From: Pseudomonadota bacterium | GTDB taxonomy: Bacteria > Pseudomonadota > Alphaproteobacteria > Sphingomonadales > Sphingomonadaceae | Reading direction: 5' to 3' | Length of the DNA: 64,000 nucleotides | NCBI GenBank assembly: GCA_029550345.1 | Contig: JAKPHK010000063.1 | Coordinates: 1 to 64,000, forward strand | Shown here: piece after piece, positions 21,100 to 30,055 of the stretch | Position numbering within the stretch: the first letter of the stretch is position 1 | Layout of the letters: each line of letters starts with the position of its first letter | Notes under the pieces: model-generated | Told to the model about the DNA's origin: nothing | What the model saw: only the letters and a program-made list of their open reading frames with translations | Databases searched by the model: none | Translations under genes and position numbers: made by a program

Positions 21100-22926
21100 T
21101 CAGGCCGTTTGCGCCGCGATCCAGGAATCGATCTTGGCCTCCAGGATCGGCATGGCGAGCGCACCCGAACCCAGGATCTGGTCGTGGAAGGCGCGGATGT
21201 CGAACTTGCCGCCAAGCGCCTCTTTCGCCTTCTTGCGCAGGCGCTGGATCGTCAGGGCACCGATCTTGTATCCCAGCGCCTGACCCGGCCAGACGATATA
21301 GCGTTCAACCTCGGCGGTGGCGTCGCTCTTGCCCATGCCGGAATTGGCCAGCATGAAATCGATCGCCTGTTCGCGGGTCCAGCCCTTGGCGTGGAGCCCG
21401 GTATCGACCACCAGCCGCATCGCCCGCAGCATCTCGTCATCCAGCGTGCCCCAGTGTTGCATCGGGTCCTGATAGAACCCCATGTCGTATCCCAGCGTTT
21501 CGGCATAGAGCGCCCAGCCTTCGACATAGGCGTTGTTGCCGCCGTACCGCTGGAAATCGGGGAGTGTGGCATCCTCTTGTGCCAGGCTGATCTGAAAGTG
21601 ATGCCCGGGTGCGCCTTCGTGCATATAGAGCGTGACCACACCTGTCAGGAACCGGCTCGGCAGGTCATAGGTGTTGTAATAGAAGGTTCCAGGGCGGCTG
21701 CCATCGGGCGCGCCCTGGTTATAGGACCCACCGGCTTCATACTTTTCGCGATAGGCCGGATAGGGCTCGATCGATAGCGGGGTCCGCGGCACCTTGTTGA
21801 AATACTTGGGAACCTGTGCGTCAACGTCCCTGGCCGCCTTGGCGTAGGCCTGGGCCAGCTCCTCCTTGCTCTTGGGGTGATAGCGCGGGTTGACGCGGAT
21901 ATCCTCGAAGAAGTCCTTGAGCGGGCCAGTGAAGCCCAGGCGCTGGCGCACGCCGTCCATTTCGCGCTGGATCCGGGCGACTTCGCTCAGCCCCAGCTGA
22001 TGGATCGCCTCGGGATCGAGCTTGAGCGTGGTCTGGCTTTCGATCGCCCGCAGATAGAATGCCGCACCGCCCTTCATCGCCGAAATGCCGACCTGATCGC
22101 GCGCGGCGGGCAGGTATTCGTCATTGAGGAACTGGCGCAGTTGCCGATAGGCCGGGTAGAGTTCCTTTTCGGTGACGGCATAGAAACGCTGCTTGATCGC
22201 CGCGCGGTGATCCGCGGGCACAGCATCGGGGAAGTCCCGCACGGCAGAGGTGAACGGGCTGTCATCCAGCGGCTGCGCAAGAATGGCGTCGATCTGGGCG
22301 ATCATGTTGCGCGTGGTCATCGCGGTTTCGACCACGCCGCTGTCCAGCCCCTGACGGAACCGGGCAATGGCATTGGCGATCACCTGCGGGAAGCAGCGCA
22401 TCAGATCGAGATTGCGGCGATAGTCGGCCTCTTCATCCCAGCCAAGCGCGCCGCCCTTGGCCATCAACGAGGGAAGTTCGACGTGCAGCCCGCCAAAATG
22501 AACGATCGGGCGCACCGCCACCAGCGCGATCATGTCCGGCTGGAGCCACATCGCCGCCTCGCGCTTGTCGCGCAGGAAACTGTCGTAGGAAATCTGCCGT
22601 TCCGCGCTCAGTCGGGTGCGGTCGATCTTGCCGATCTGGGCCAGGGCCCATTTCACCACGGTGCGGCGTTCGCGCAGCGGAACGTCGGTAAAGGTCTGGC
22701 GGATCCCGGCCAGATTGTGCGCACCGCCGCGATAGAGCAGCCCCCAGGGATCGATCGCGTCCTCGCGCTTGGCAACTTCGCGGAACAGCGCCATCAACCG
22801 GGCGTCCTCGCTGCTCGGCTCGGTGCCTGCCACTGCCGCGCGGGCGATCTGGGCCGGAACGAGGCAGAGGCCCGTGCCCACGGCAAGTCCGGCGGCGAAA
22901 CGGCGCCGGCTCAGTTCGAAATTCAT
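21100..22926 (-). CDS. DUF885 family metallopeptidase, Tat-exported
   Basis: A 608-residue protein with a twin-arginine signal (LSRRRFAAGLAVGTGLCLVPA), so probably folded before export. The zinc motif of DUF885 proteins appears as MHEGAPGHHFQISLA, an HExxH-like HEGAPGH variant with a downstream EGWALYAETLGYDMG containing the third ligand. The family is related to carboxypeptidase Taq/M32 by fold and is thought to cut peptides, but substrates are unknown. It is followed by DUF2804 and preceded by an oxygenase gene on the same strand. Confidence 0.85.
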   Translation of the reverse strand: MNFELSRRRFAAGLAVGTGLCLVPAQIARAAVAGTEPSSEDARLMALFREVAKREDAIDPWGLLYRGGAHNLAGIRQTFTDVPLRERRTVVKWALAQIGKIDRTRLSAERQISYDSFLRDKREAAMWLQPDMIALVAVRPIVHFGGLHVELPSLMAKGGALGWDEEADYRRNLDLMRCFPQVIANAIARFRQGLDSGVVETAMTTRNMIAQIDAILAQPLDDSPFTSAVRDFPDAVPADHRAAIKQRFYAVTEKELYPAYRQLRQFLNDEYLPAARDQVGISAMKGGAAFYLRAIESQTTLKLDPEAIHQLGLSEVARIQREMDGVRQRLGFTGPLKDFFEDIRVNPRYHPKSKEELAQAYAKAARDVDAQVPKYFNKVPRTPLSIEPYPAYREKYEAGGSYNQGAPDGSRPGTFYYNTYDLPSRFLTGVVTLYMHEGAPGHHFQISLAQEDATLPDFQRYGGNNAYVEGWALYAETLGYDMGFYQDPMQHWGTLDDEMLRAMRLVVDTGLHAKGWTREQAIDFMLANSGMGKSDATAEVERYIVWPGQALGYKIGALTIQRLRKKAKEALGGKFDIRAFHDQILGSGALAMPILEAKIDSWIAAQTA

Positions 22927-22930
22927 GTTC

Positions 22931-23605
22931 TTATCCCCATCTGCGGGTGCGGTACCATTTGGTCAGCACATATTTCTGCCCGGCAACAACCGGCGCCCCG
23001 GCGTGCATCGTATCTTCATTGATCGTGCCGTCGGGCTTGGCGTTGTTCCAGATCAGCAGCACGCCCTTTTGCGGCGGAACCGACAGGCCGATGTTCACGA
23101 AATCGGTCGATCCTCCCTCTGCCACGTCGTTCAGATAGGCCATCGCCGTGAACGAGCGCTGCCCGCCGCGCCGGGCCTCGTCCTTCCAGTAGTCCGCCTG
23201 AGTCCAGAACAGGTCGAGGTGGTACTTGAACTCCTGCCCGATCTGATAGCGCTGGCCCTGCATCGTTTCGCCCCAGTTGCCGGGCACGCCAAGCAGATCG
23301 TCGATCCGCGTCTCAACCTTGCGGATCAGCGGATCGTAGGGATCGACATCGCCTGAACTGCTGGTCCGCCATACCTCCTTCTGGCCATGATCCATCACGA
23401 TCGAAGGCTTGGCGGTGCGATCGACCATCGCCACCAGCTGATCGCATTCCTGATCGCTCAGAAAGGCACCGTGGGCCCAGATCTCGGCCCGGTCGGTATC
23501 GATGCGCTGCACGGTGGGATCGGCATTCAGCCGGTCGCGCACCATGGTGCCCATTCGCTGCAGGGCGAGCTGATCGGGGTTGGGGGCAAGGCTGAAAGCG
23601 CTCAT
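22931..23605 (-). CDS. 2OG-Fe(II) oxygenase, prolyl 4-hydroxylase-like
   Basis: A 224-residue dioxygenase of the P4Hc family that would hydroxylate a substrate using 2-oxoglutarate, oxygen and iron. The iron ligands are the His and Asp of KYHLDLFW and the His of TMHAGAPVVAGQKYVL, where the following Lys binds 2-oxoglutarate. A double-stranded beta-helix layout follows (FTAMAYLNDV, GGSTDFVNIGLSVPPQKGVLLIWNN). The ATG at 23605 is preferred over a GTG two codons upstream. Natural substrate cannot be read. Confidence 0.85.
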   Translation of the reverse strand: MSAFSLAPNPDQLALQRMGTMVRDRLNADPTVQRIDTDRAEIWAHGAFLSDQECDQLVAMVDRTAKPSIVMDHGQKEVWRTSSSGDVDPYDPLIRKVETRIDDLLGVPGNWGETMQGQRYQIGQEFKYHLDLFWTQADYWKDEARRGGQRSFTAMAYLNDVAEGGSTDFVNIGLSVPPQKGVLLIWNNAKPDGTINEDTMHAGAPVVAGQKYVLTKWYRTRRWG

Positions 23606-23738
23606 CAACACTTGCCTATCCGATCGGACGGATCGCGCAAATGGGCAAATGTATGCCGTTTGTCGAACATTTCAGGCGGTTGGTGCCGCATGGTCAAAAT
23701 GCTTGCTCTGATCGGCGGTTTGAGCCAGCTTGCGGGCC

Positions 23739-24296
23739 ATGGAAACAACCCTCGCTTCCGCCCAGCGCTATTCGCGCGGCGCCATCGTCCTGCATTGGCT
23801 TATCGCCATGCTGATCATGCTCAACTTCGCTGCGGCCTGGATCGCCGAAGATATGCCCAAGGCTGAAAAGATGCAGATGATGGGCAACCACAAGGCAATC
23901 GGGATCAGCATCCTGGTTTTGACCGTGGTGCGGATCGTCTGGCGGCTGATGCACAAGGCGCCGCCGATGGTCGATACCCTGAAGGCCTGGGAAGCCGCGC
24001 TGGCCAAGGTGACGCACGGGGTGCTCTATCTGCTGATGCTGGCGATCCCGTTTTCGGGCTGGGCGATGTCTTCGGCCTATTCGAAAGGTGAGCCGGTTCC
24101 CTTCTTCGGCCTGTTCGGCGTTCCGGCCCTGCCGGTCGGCACCGACAAGCCGACCATCGGGATGTTCCATGAAATTCACGAAATCACCGCCAACCTGATG
24201 ATCCTGCTATTCGTGATCCACGTCGCTGCGGCGCTGAAGCATCACCTGATCGACAAGGACGGAACGATGCGGCGGATGGTGCCCTGGAGCAAATAG
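23739..24296 (+). CDS. Cytochrome b561
   Basis: A 185-residue inner-membrane di-heme cytochrome with four helices. Heme-ligand histidines are in AIVLHWLIAML, NHKAIGISIL, LAKVTHGVLYLLML and LFVIHVAAALKHHL, the CybB pattern. It passes electrons between quinol and periplasmic or cytosolic acceptors such as superoxide. The ATG at 23739 follows a clear coding switch. A strong terminator lies 33 bases downstream. Confidence 0.9.
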   Translation: METTLASAQRYSRGAIVLHWLIAMLIMLNFAAAWIAEDMPKAEKMQMMGNHKAIGISILVLTVVRIVWRLMHKAPPMVDTLKAWEAALAKVTHGVLYLLMLAIPFSGWAMSSAYSKGEPVPFFGLFGVPALPVGTDKPTIGMFHEIHEITANLMILLFVIHVAAALKHHLIDKDGTMRRMVPWSK

Positions 24297-24328
24297 GGCC
24301 TGGGATCAGGACCTAAATCCGGTAACGA

Positions 24329-24368
24329 AACGGGCCCCGCGCATCGCTGCCGGGGCCCGTTCCTTTTG
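24329..24368. terminator. Bidirectional rho-independent terminator
   Basis: AACGGGCCCCG and CGGGGCCCGTT form an 11-base-pair stem with an 11-base loop, followed by CCTTTTG on the plus strand; the minus strand reads into GTTTCG, a weaker tail. It lies between the convergent cytochrome b561 and RcnB-like genes and would end both transcripts. Confidence 0.85.
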
Positions 24369-24382
24369 CATCGAAAGCGATC

Positions 24383-25474
24383 TTACCAGAAGAAGTCGTA
24401 GATCACGTCGGTCACTTCGCCGGTGTAGATGTTCACCAGCACCGCATCGTCATAGTACCGGACCCAGCGATAGGGGCCATAAGCCTGCGGCAGGCGGTAA
24501 TAGGCCGGATCGGCGATCCAGTAATCCTCACCGAAGAACAGGGCATCAAGGAAGAAGCCGATGCTCAGGCGGCTGTAGGAATAGCCGCGGTAAGGGGCAT
24601 AGTAATAGCCGACCTGGAAGTAGCTGGGGTGATAGGACCGCCAGGCATACCAGTCATACCGGTTCTGGTTGCGCCAGCGGCGATCCCAGCGGTTGTAATG
24701 GCTGCCATAGTTCCAGTTCCAGCTGGAATTCCAGCCCGACCAGTTGCGATAGCGCGAACGATCCCAGTGGTTCGACCAGTTGCGGTTATTCCAGTACTGC
24801 CGGTTGCCGCCATGGTCGCCCCAGCGATCGCGGTTTCCATCACGATCCCGATCCCGATCCCGATCCCGGTCACGATTGCGCGCGGCATCGGTCCAGTTCA
24901 CGCCGCCCTGCTGGGTGCGGTCCCGGCGATAATCGCCATCGCGGTCGCGCCGGTCATTGCGCTGGGTCCAGGTGCCCTGCGAAGTCTGGTTGCCCGAATT
25001 ACCCTGCCAGTTGCGGTCGCCGTCCCGGTCACCGCGCCGGTCGCGCCGGTCGGTATTGCCGCCGTTGCCGTCATTCCGGGTCCAGGTGGAACCAGCCTGG
25101 CGACGCTGTTCGACCGGGGGTGCCTGGGTGGTGGTCTGGTTGGCATTGGTCCAGTTGCGTCCGCCGCCATTCCCGCGATCCTGCTGCGGAGCACGCTGCG
25201 GCGGCGTAGCGCTCTGCTGCGGCGGTGACCAGTTGCGCTGGGTCTGCTGCGGGGCCGGGGCCTGGCTCTGCTGCTGCCGCTGCTGCGGGGCCGGGGCCGA
25301 ATCCTGGCGGCGTTCCTGCTGCGGGCTCGATTCGGTGCGTGCGGTGCGCCCATCGCTCCAGTTGCGCCCGCCACGTTCAGGTGCGGCCTCGGCCAGCGAG
25401 GGGATTGAAAGCGCCGCAACCACCAGCGCGATCACGCTGCTGCGACGCAAAGTGCTGTTCGTCTTTCCGGCCAT
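24383..25474 (-). CDS. RcnB-family exported protein with Gln/Arg/Asp-rich linker
   Basis: A 363-residue protein with a signal peptide (STLRRSSVIALVVAALSIPSLAEA) and a long low-complexity region (residues about 30-230) rich in Gln, Pro, Arg and Asp, including a run of Arg-Asp pairs. The C-terminal 60 residues (YRWVRYYDDAVLVNIYTGEVTDVIYDFFW) are the RcnB domain, named after the E. coli periplasmic nickel/cobalt protein. Aromatic Asn-Trp-Arg repeats precede it. The ATG at 25474 has GGAG eight bases upstream. A role in the envelope is likely; metal binding is not shown. Confidence 0.8.
   Translation of the reverse strand: MAGKTNSTLRRSSVIALVVAALSIPSLAEAAPERGGRNWSDGRTARTESSPQQERRQDSAPAPQQRQQQSQAPAPQQTQRNWSPPQQSATPPQRAPQQDRGNGGGRNWTNANQTTTQAPPVEQRRQAGSTWTRNDGNGGNTDRRDRRGDRDGDRNWQGNSGNQTSQGTWTQRNDRRDRDGDYRRDRTQQGGVNWTDAARNRDRDRDRDRDRDGNRDRWGDHGGNRQYWNNRNWSNHWDRSRYRNWSGWNSSWNWNYGSHYNRWDRRWRNQNRYDWYAWRSYHPSYFQVGYYYAPYRGYSYSRLSIGFFLDALFFGEDYWIADPAYYRLPQAYGPYRWVRYYDDAVLVNIYTGEVTDVIYDFFW
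24843..24866 (-). repeat. Hexanucleotide microsatellite (4 x CGATCC) in RcnB-like gene
   Basis: Four perfect copies of CGATCC in tandem, flanked by near copies, encode the Arg-Asp run of the RcnB-like protein. Because the unit is six bases, copy-number change would add or remove Arg-Asp pairs without shifting the frame. Confidence 0.75.
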
Positions 25475-25624
25475 TGCCGCGTCTCCATCTTCATGTGCCG
25501 CGAGAGGGGCGGCGATCATGAAGAGAGAGTTACGCGAGTCGTGCTGTCGGAACGGTGAATGGTTTTGTCAGCCTGCCGTTCAGGTTGGAGAGGGCGGAAC
25601 GACCGGTCCCGCCCCCGGACACAT

Positions 25625-27298
25625 TTAGCGCGTCAGCTTCTTGTAGGCCAACCGGGTCGGTCGGTCCGCAGCATCACCTAGGCGGCGGCGCTTGTCTTCT
25701 TCATAGGCGGCGAAGTTGCCTTCGAACCATTCGACGTGGCTGTTGCCTTCAAAAGCGAGGATGTGGGTGGCGAGCCGATCGAGGAAGAAGCGGTCGTGGC
25801 TGATCACCACCGCGCAGCCGGCGAAGTTTTCGATTGCGTCTTCCAGCGCAGCCAGGGTTTCGACGTCAAGATCGTTGGTCGGTTCGTCGAGCAGCAGCAC
25901 GTTGCCACCTTCCTTCAGCATCTTGGCCATGTGGACGCGGTTGCGTTCACCGCCCGAGAGCTTGCCGACGTTCTTCTGCTGGTCCTGGCCCTTGAAGTTG
26001 AACGCGCCGACATAGGCACGGGTGCTCATGTCCTGGCCGTTGACCTTCATGTAATCGAGCCCGTCCGAGATTTCCTCCCAGACGTTGTGCTTGGGATCAA
26101 GGTGATCGCGGCTCTGGTCAACATAGCCCAGGTGTACGGTCGATCCGATTTCAACCGTGCCGCTGTCGGGCTCTTCCTTGCCGGTGATGATCCGGAACAG
26201 GGTCGATTTGCCGGCGCCGTTCGGGCCAATGATGCCGACGATCCCGCCCGGGGGCAGCATGAACGAAAGGTCTTCGAACAGCAGCTTGTCGCCATAGGCC
26301 TTGGAGATGTTCTTGACCTCGATGACCTTGCCGCCCAGCCGCTCGGGCACCTGGATGACGATCTGGGCCTTGCCGACCGGGCGGTTGTCCTGCGCGTTCT
26401 GCAGTTCTTCGAACTTGCGGATACGCGCCTTGCTCTTGGTCTGGCGGGCGGCCGGGGTTTGCCGGATCCACTCCAGTTCGCGCTGCAGCGCCTTCTGCTT
26501 GCCGCTTTCCTCGCGGCTTTCCTGCTCAAGCCGCTTGGCCTTCTTTTCAAGGTAGGTCGAATAGTTGCCTTCGTAGGGGTAGTAGCTGCCCCGATCGAGT
26601 TCGAGGATCCAGCCAACCACGTTATCAAGGAAGTAGCGGTCGTGGGTGATCATCAGCACCGCACCGGCATAGTCCTTGAGGTGGTTTTCCAGCCATTCGA
26701 CGCTTTCGGCGTCAAGGTGGTTGGTCGGTTCGTCGAGCAGCAGGATGTCGGGCTTCTGGATCAGCAGCCGGGTGAGGGCGATCCGGCGCTTTTCACCGCC
26801 CGAGAGGTTGTCCACCGCCCAGTCGCCCGGCGGGCAGCGCAGGGCCTCCATCGCCACTTCGAGCTGGTTGTCGAGCGTCCAGCCGTCAACCGCGTCGATC
26901 TTGTCCTGCAGATCGGCCATTTCCGCGCCGAGCGCATCGAAATCGGCGTCCTCTTCGGCCATTTCCATGCCGATCGCGTTGAAGCGATCGACCATGTCAG
27001 CGATATGGCGGGCGCCGTCCTTGACGTTTTCCAGCACGGTCTTGCTCTTGTCGAGCTCAGGCTCCTGCGGAAGGTAACCGACGGTGATGTTTTCACCCGG
27101 CCAGGCCTCACCGGTAAAGTCGGTGTCGATCCCGCCCATGATCTTCATCAGGGTAGATTTACCCGCGCCGTTGGGGCCGACGATGCCGATCTTGGCGCCC
27201 TGATAGAATTGCAGGTTGATATTGCTCAGCACCGGCTTCTGTGCGCCGGGGAAAGTCTTGGTCATGCCCTTCATCACGAAGGCGTATTGGGCGGCCAT
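25625..27298 (-). CDS. ettA: Energy-dependent translational throttle protein EttA (ABC-F)
   Basis: A 557-residue soluble protein with two ABC ATPase domains and no membrane part. First Walker A GPNGAGKSTLMK near residue 40 with signature LSGGEKRRIALTRLL; second Walker A GPNGAGKSTLFR near 360 with LSGGERNRVHMAKML. The linker between them (SYYPYEGNYSTYLEKKAKRL onward) is the P-site tRNA interaction motif region of ABC-F proteins. EttA binds the ribosomal E site and slows the first peptide bond when ATP is low. Length and motifs match EttA rather than Uup or YheS. Confidence 0.95.
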   Translation of the reverse strand: MAAQYAFVMKGMTKTFPGAQKPVLSNINLQFYQGAKIGIVGPNGAGKSTLMKIMGGIDTDFTGEAWPGENITVGYLPQEPELDKSKTVLENVKDGARHIADMVDRFNAIGMEMAEEDADFDALGAEMADLQDKIDAVDGWTLDNQLEVAMEALRCPPGDWAVDNLSGGEKRRIALTRLLIQKPDILLLDEPTNHLDAESVEWLENHLKDYAGAVLMITHDRYFLDNVVGWILELDRGSYYPYEGNYSTYLEKKAKRLEQESREESGKQKALQRELEWIRQTPAARQTKSKARIRKFEELQNAQDNRPVGKAQIVIQVPERLGGKVIEVKNISKAYGDKLLFEDLSFMLPPGGIVGIIGPNGAGKSTLFRIITGKEEPDSGTVEIGSTVHLGYVDQSRDHLDPKHNVWEEISDGLDYMKVNGQDMSTRAYVGAFNFKGQDQQKNVGKLSGGERNRVHMAKMLKEGGNVLLLDEPTNDLDVETLAALEDAIENFAGCAVVISHDRFFLDRLATHILAFEGNSHVEWFEGNFAAYEEDKRRRLGDAADRPTRLAYKKLTR

Positions 27299-27438
27299 GG
27301 ATCAGTTCTCTCTGGAAAGCGGATAGCGGAAAAGCTCGAGCGCCCTCTAGCCGGACCATCGACGAGGGGCAAGCACGGCCGATCGGCTTTCAGATCACGT
27401 CCGGGCAGGCCAAGGCCAAACCGGCATCAATCGCCGGC

Positions 27439-27957
27439 CTATTGCACCTGAACCGGCAAACTGCACCCGGACCAGACGACCTGACAGTTTGTTGTGTGCT
27501 GCTTGCACGCGTTCAGCGCCGCGCTTTGGGCACCCTGTTCAGAGGCATTGGAGAAGGCGATGCTTCCCCCATCGCCTGAGGCCAGCGCCGCGCACTGATT
27601 GTAGTAAGTCAGGCGCACACGGCATGGCTTGCCGTTGGAAGAGGCCTGACATTCAAGAACCGCCCGGTTTATCGCCCCAGCCTCGGTTCGAAAATCCTGC
27701 GCGGTCCCATAGGAACCCTCGCCGGTCGTGATCGCGCCCCAGCGATCTTCCCAAACCGGCTCTGGCGGAGGTGCCTGTACCGGCTCAACCGGCACAACTT
27801 CATCCAGCGCGCAATAGGAATAGTCAGGGACCTGATATCCCGCGATTGTGGAATGGGTGCCCGGTCCGCAAACGACCTGCGCATTGGCATGATCGGACCC
27901 GATGCACGCGAGGCCGAATGCCGGTGCCGCCAAAGACAAGAATCGCAATTTCTTCAC
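27439..27957 (-). CDS. DUF4189 family exported protein
   Basis: A 172-residue protein starting at a GTG (27957) with a signal peptide (MKKLRFLSLAAPAFGLACIG). The C-terminal 100 residues (WGAITTGEGSYGTAQDF, AVLECQASSNGKPCRVRLTYYNQCAALA, AALNACKQHTTNCQVVWSGCS) are a DUF4189 domain with several cysteines likely paired in disulfides. The family has no known function. The frame stays open far upstream, but that part is a shadow of the M28 peptidase gene on the other strand. Confidence 0.75.
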   Translation of the reverse strand: MKKLRFLSLAAPAFGLACIGSDHANAQVVCGPGTHSTIAGYQVPDYSYCALDEVVPVEPVQAPPPEPVWEDRWGAITTGEGSYGTAQDFRTEAGAINRAVLECQASSNGKPCRVRLTYYNQCAALASGDGGSIAFSNASEQGAQSAALNACKQHTTNCQVVWSGCSLPVQVQ

Positions 27958-28254
27958 GGTTTGATTTCCCGGCCCACGTGCCGGCGCTTCATGGCCCGAT
28001 CGTGAGCGGCATGGCAAGGCACACGGTCTGTGACCACGCCAAAGACCTATCATAAAATCCATTATTAACATGGTCTTGCTTTGAATTTCGGTTTTGCACC
28101 GGTACTCCGATTTCCCGATCGGCCGCGGCCATATCTGCGGAGCGCTGCGGTTTGGGAGCGACTTCATGGGCGGCAAGTCTGCGCCACGGCCGGGCTGCAA
28201 TCCATGGAAATGCCCAGCCTTGCCAAGTGCGGCACCCGGCGATAGCCCGGCACA

Positions 28255-29589
28255 ATGCGAAAAACCCTCCGCGCCGCTGCGCTCTCCGCCCTGCTGATTT
28301 CCAGCGCCGTCATGGCCGAGCCGACCGACGATGTCGCCTGGCAGATCACCGCCGATCTCACCACCGAAATCGGCGCCCGTCCGGCCGGATCGGAGCGCGA
28401 GGCGAAGGCGCGAGACTGGGCCGTGGCGCGGCTGAAGCTGCTGGGCTTCCAGAACGTGCGGATCGAACCCTTCACCGTCACCGGCTTTGTCCGCGGAACC
28501 GAAACGGCTGAGCTGACCGGGCCCTATCCGCACAAGCTGCATATCACCGCGCTGGGCTATTCGGTGCCCACGCCGACCGGCGGGCTGACCGCGCAGATGG
28601 TCTATTTCCCGACGCTCGATGCACTGAAGGCCGCGCCGGAGGGATCGCTGAAGGGCAAGATCGCCTTTATCGACCATGCCTTCGTCGCCAGCCAGGATGG
28701 GGCGGGCTATGGTCCTTATGGGCAGGTCCGCCGCCAAGGCCCGGCGATTGCCGCCGCAAAGGGGGCGGTCGGCGTGGTGATCCGATCGATCGGCACCGAT
28801 CACAACCGCGATCCGCATACCGGGGTCACCAGCTGGCCCGATCCGGCCAAGGCCATTCCGGCCGGGGCGGTTTCGATCCCCGATGCGATGCTGATCGCCC
28901 GGATCGCCCAAACCGGAAAGCCGATGACGCTGCATCTGGTACTGGAAGGGCGCCCGCAACCGAACTTGCCTTCGGGCAATGTGATTGCCGAACTGCCGGG
29001 GCGCGATCCCTCGCTGCCGCCAATCATGCTGGCCTGCCATCTTGATAGCTGGGATCTGGGAACCGGCGCGATCGACGATGCCGCGGGCTGCGGGATCATC
29101 ACGGCAGCGGCATTGCGGGCCCAGCGCGGCGGAAAGCCGCTGCGCACGATCCGCGTGCTATGGTCCGGTTCGGAAGAAATCGGCGTGTTCGGCGGGGCCG
29201 CCTATGGCAAGGCCCATGCCGATGAGCCGCACGCGCTGGTGATGGAAAGCGACTTCGGGGCTGACCGGGTCTGGAGGGTCAAGTTCAACCTTTCGGCCGC
29301 GAACAAGCCGATGCAGGACCGGATCACCGCCAGGCTTGCGCTGATGGGGATCGTGCCGAGAGGTGACAAGGCCGGTGGCGGGGCCGATACCGGCGCGATC
29401 ATCGCTGCGCAAAAGCCTGCCGTGATAGATCTCGATCAGGACGGCACCCGCTATTTCGATCTGCACCACACGCCCGACGATACGCTCGACAAGGTCGATC
29501 CGGCCCAGCTGGAACAGAACGTTGCCGCCTGGACCGTCGTGCTGGAAGAAGTCGCGAACGAAGCCGGGCCTATCAAGCCTGCCGATTAG
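28255..29589 (+). CDS. M28-family zinc aminopeptidase with PA domain, exported
   Basis: A 444-residue peptidase with a signal peptide (MRKTLRAAALSALLISSAVMA). A PA-type insert occupies residues about 125-215. The M28 metal site is read as His/Asp in MLACHLDSWD, Asp in GAIDDAAGC, catalytic Glu-Glu in LWSGSEEIGVFG, Asp in MESDFGADRV, and the final His in DLHHTPDDTLDKV. It should release N-terminal residues from peptides in the periplasm or outside the cell. Start ATG 28255 opens on the signal. Confidence 0.9.
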   Translation: MRKTLRAAALSALLISSAVMAEPTDDVAWQITADLTTEIGARPAGSEREAKARDWAVARLKLLGFQNVRIEPFTVTGFVRGTETAELTGPYPHKLHITALGYSVPTPTGGLTAQMVYFPTLDALKAAPEGSLKGKIAFIDHAFVASQDGAGYGPYGQVRRQGPAIAAAKGAVGVVIRSIGTDHNRDPHTGVTSWPDPAKAIPAGAVSIPDAMLIARIAQTGKPMTLHLVLEGRPQPNLPSGNVIAELPGRDPSLPPIMLACHLDSWDLGTGAIDDAAGCGIITAAALRAQRGGKPLRTIRVLWSGSEEIGVFGGAAYGKAHADEPHALVMESDFGADRVWRVKFNLSAANKPMQDRITARLALMGIVPRGDKAGGGADTGAIIAAQKPAVIDLDQDGTRYFDLHHTPDDTLDKVDPAQLEQNVAAWTVVLEEVANEAGPIKPAD

Positions 29590-29689
29590 GCCGCGTGGAC
29601 AAATTCAATGATAAGCAGCCGACCACATTCGCGAGCCCCTTTCCAGCCGTCGAACGGCCGGAAAGTCGGGGGGAGCGGACGTTGGCGCT

Positions 29690-30025
29690 TTATGGCATTA
29701 GCAGCCACCCAACGGCAATCACGAGCGGTAACATCAAGAACGGCCAAGCCAGCGCGGACCAGACCAGCCAGAACTTAGCTGGTGCTTCCGCCCTAAGCGG
29801 AGGCCAGCTCTTTCCGGCCGCACTCTTCTTCACAAACCAGAATCTGCCCGACCGGGCGGTCTTGACCATCTCAAATGACAACCAAAACCAAACAGTAATG
29901 AAGATCGCTGTCCAAAGGTATTCAAGAGTGGTCATCAGCCAAAGATACGAACTGCGCAGAGCGTCCGCAACGTTGTCGTGTCCGGTCAGTTCGCTTTTGG
30001 GTGAGATTGGCTCGATTGCAGACAT
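29690..30025 (-). CDS. Small membrane protein of unknown function
   Basis: A 111-residue protein with two strongly hydrophobic helices (LEYLWTAIFITVWFWLSFEMV and FWLVWSALAWPFLMLPLVIAV). The plus strand over the same bases has a 154-residue open frame with no coherent domain; the minus frame is preferred because of its membrane pattern. There is no recognisable family. Codon use is less G+C-biased than the neighbours, so it may be a recent arrival. Confidence 0.5.
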   Translation of the reverse strand: MSAIEPISPKSELTGHDNVADALRSSYLWLMTTLEYLWTAIFITVWFWLSFEMVKTARSGRFWFVKKSAAGKSWPPLRAEAPAKFWLVWSALAWPFLMLPLVIAVGWLLMP

Positions 30026-30055
30026 TGGGCTGCAGATCGAATTTGTCCACGCGCT

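Noticed and set aside
25736..27451. 571-codon open frame antisense to ettA
   Set aside because: ettA is unmistakable on the other strand; the antisense product has no family likeness.
27958..29040. Upstream extension of the DUF4189 frame
   Set aside because: Antisense to the M28 peptidase; the signal peptide shows translation starts at the GTG 27957.
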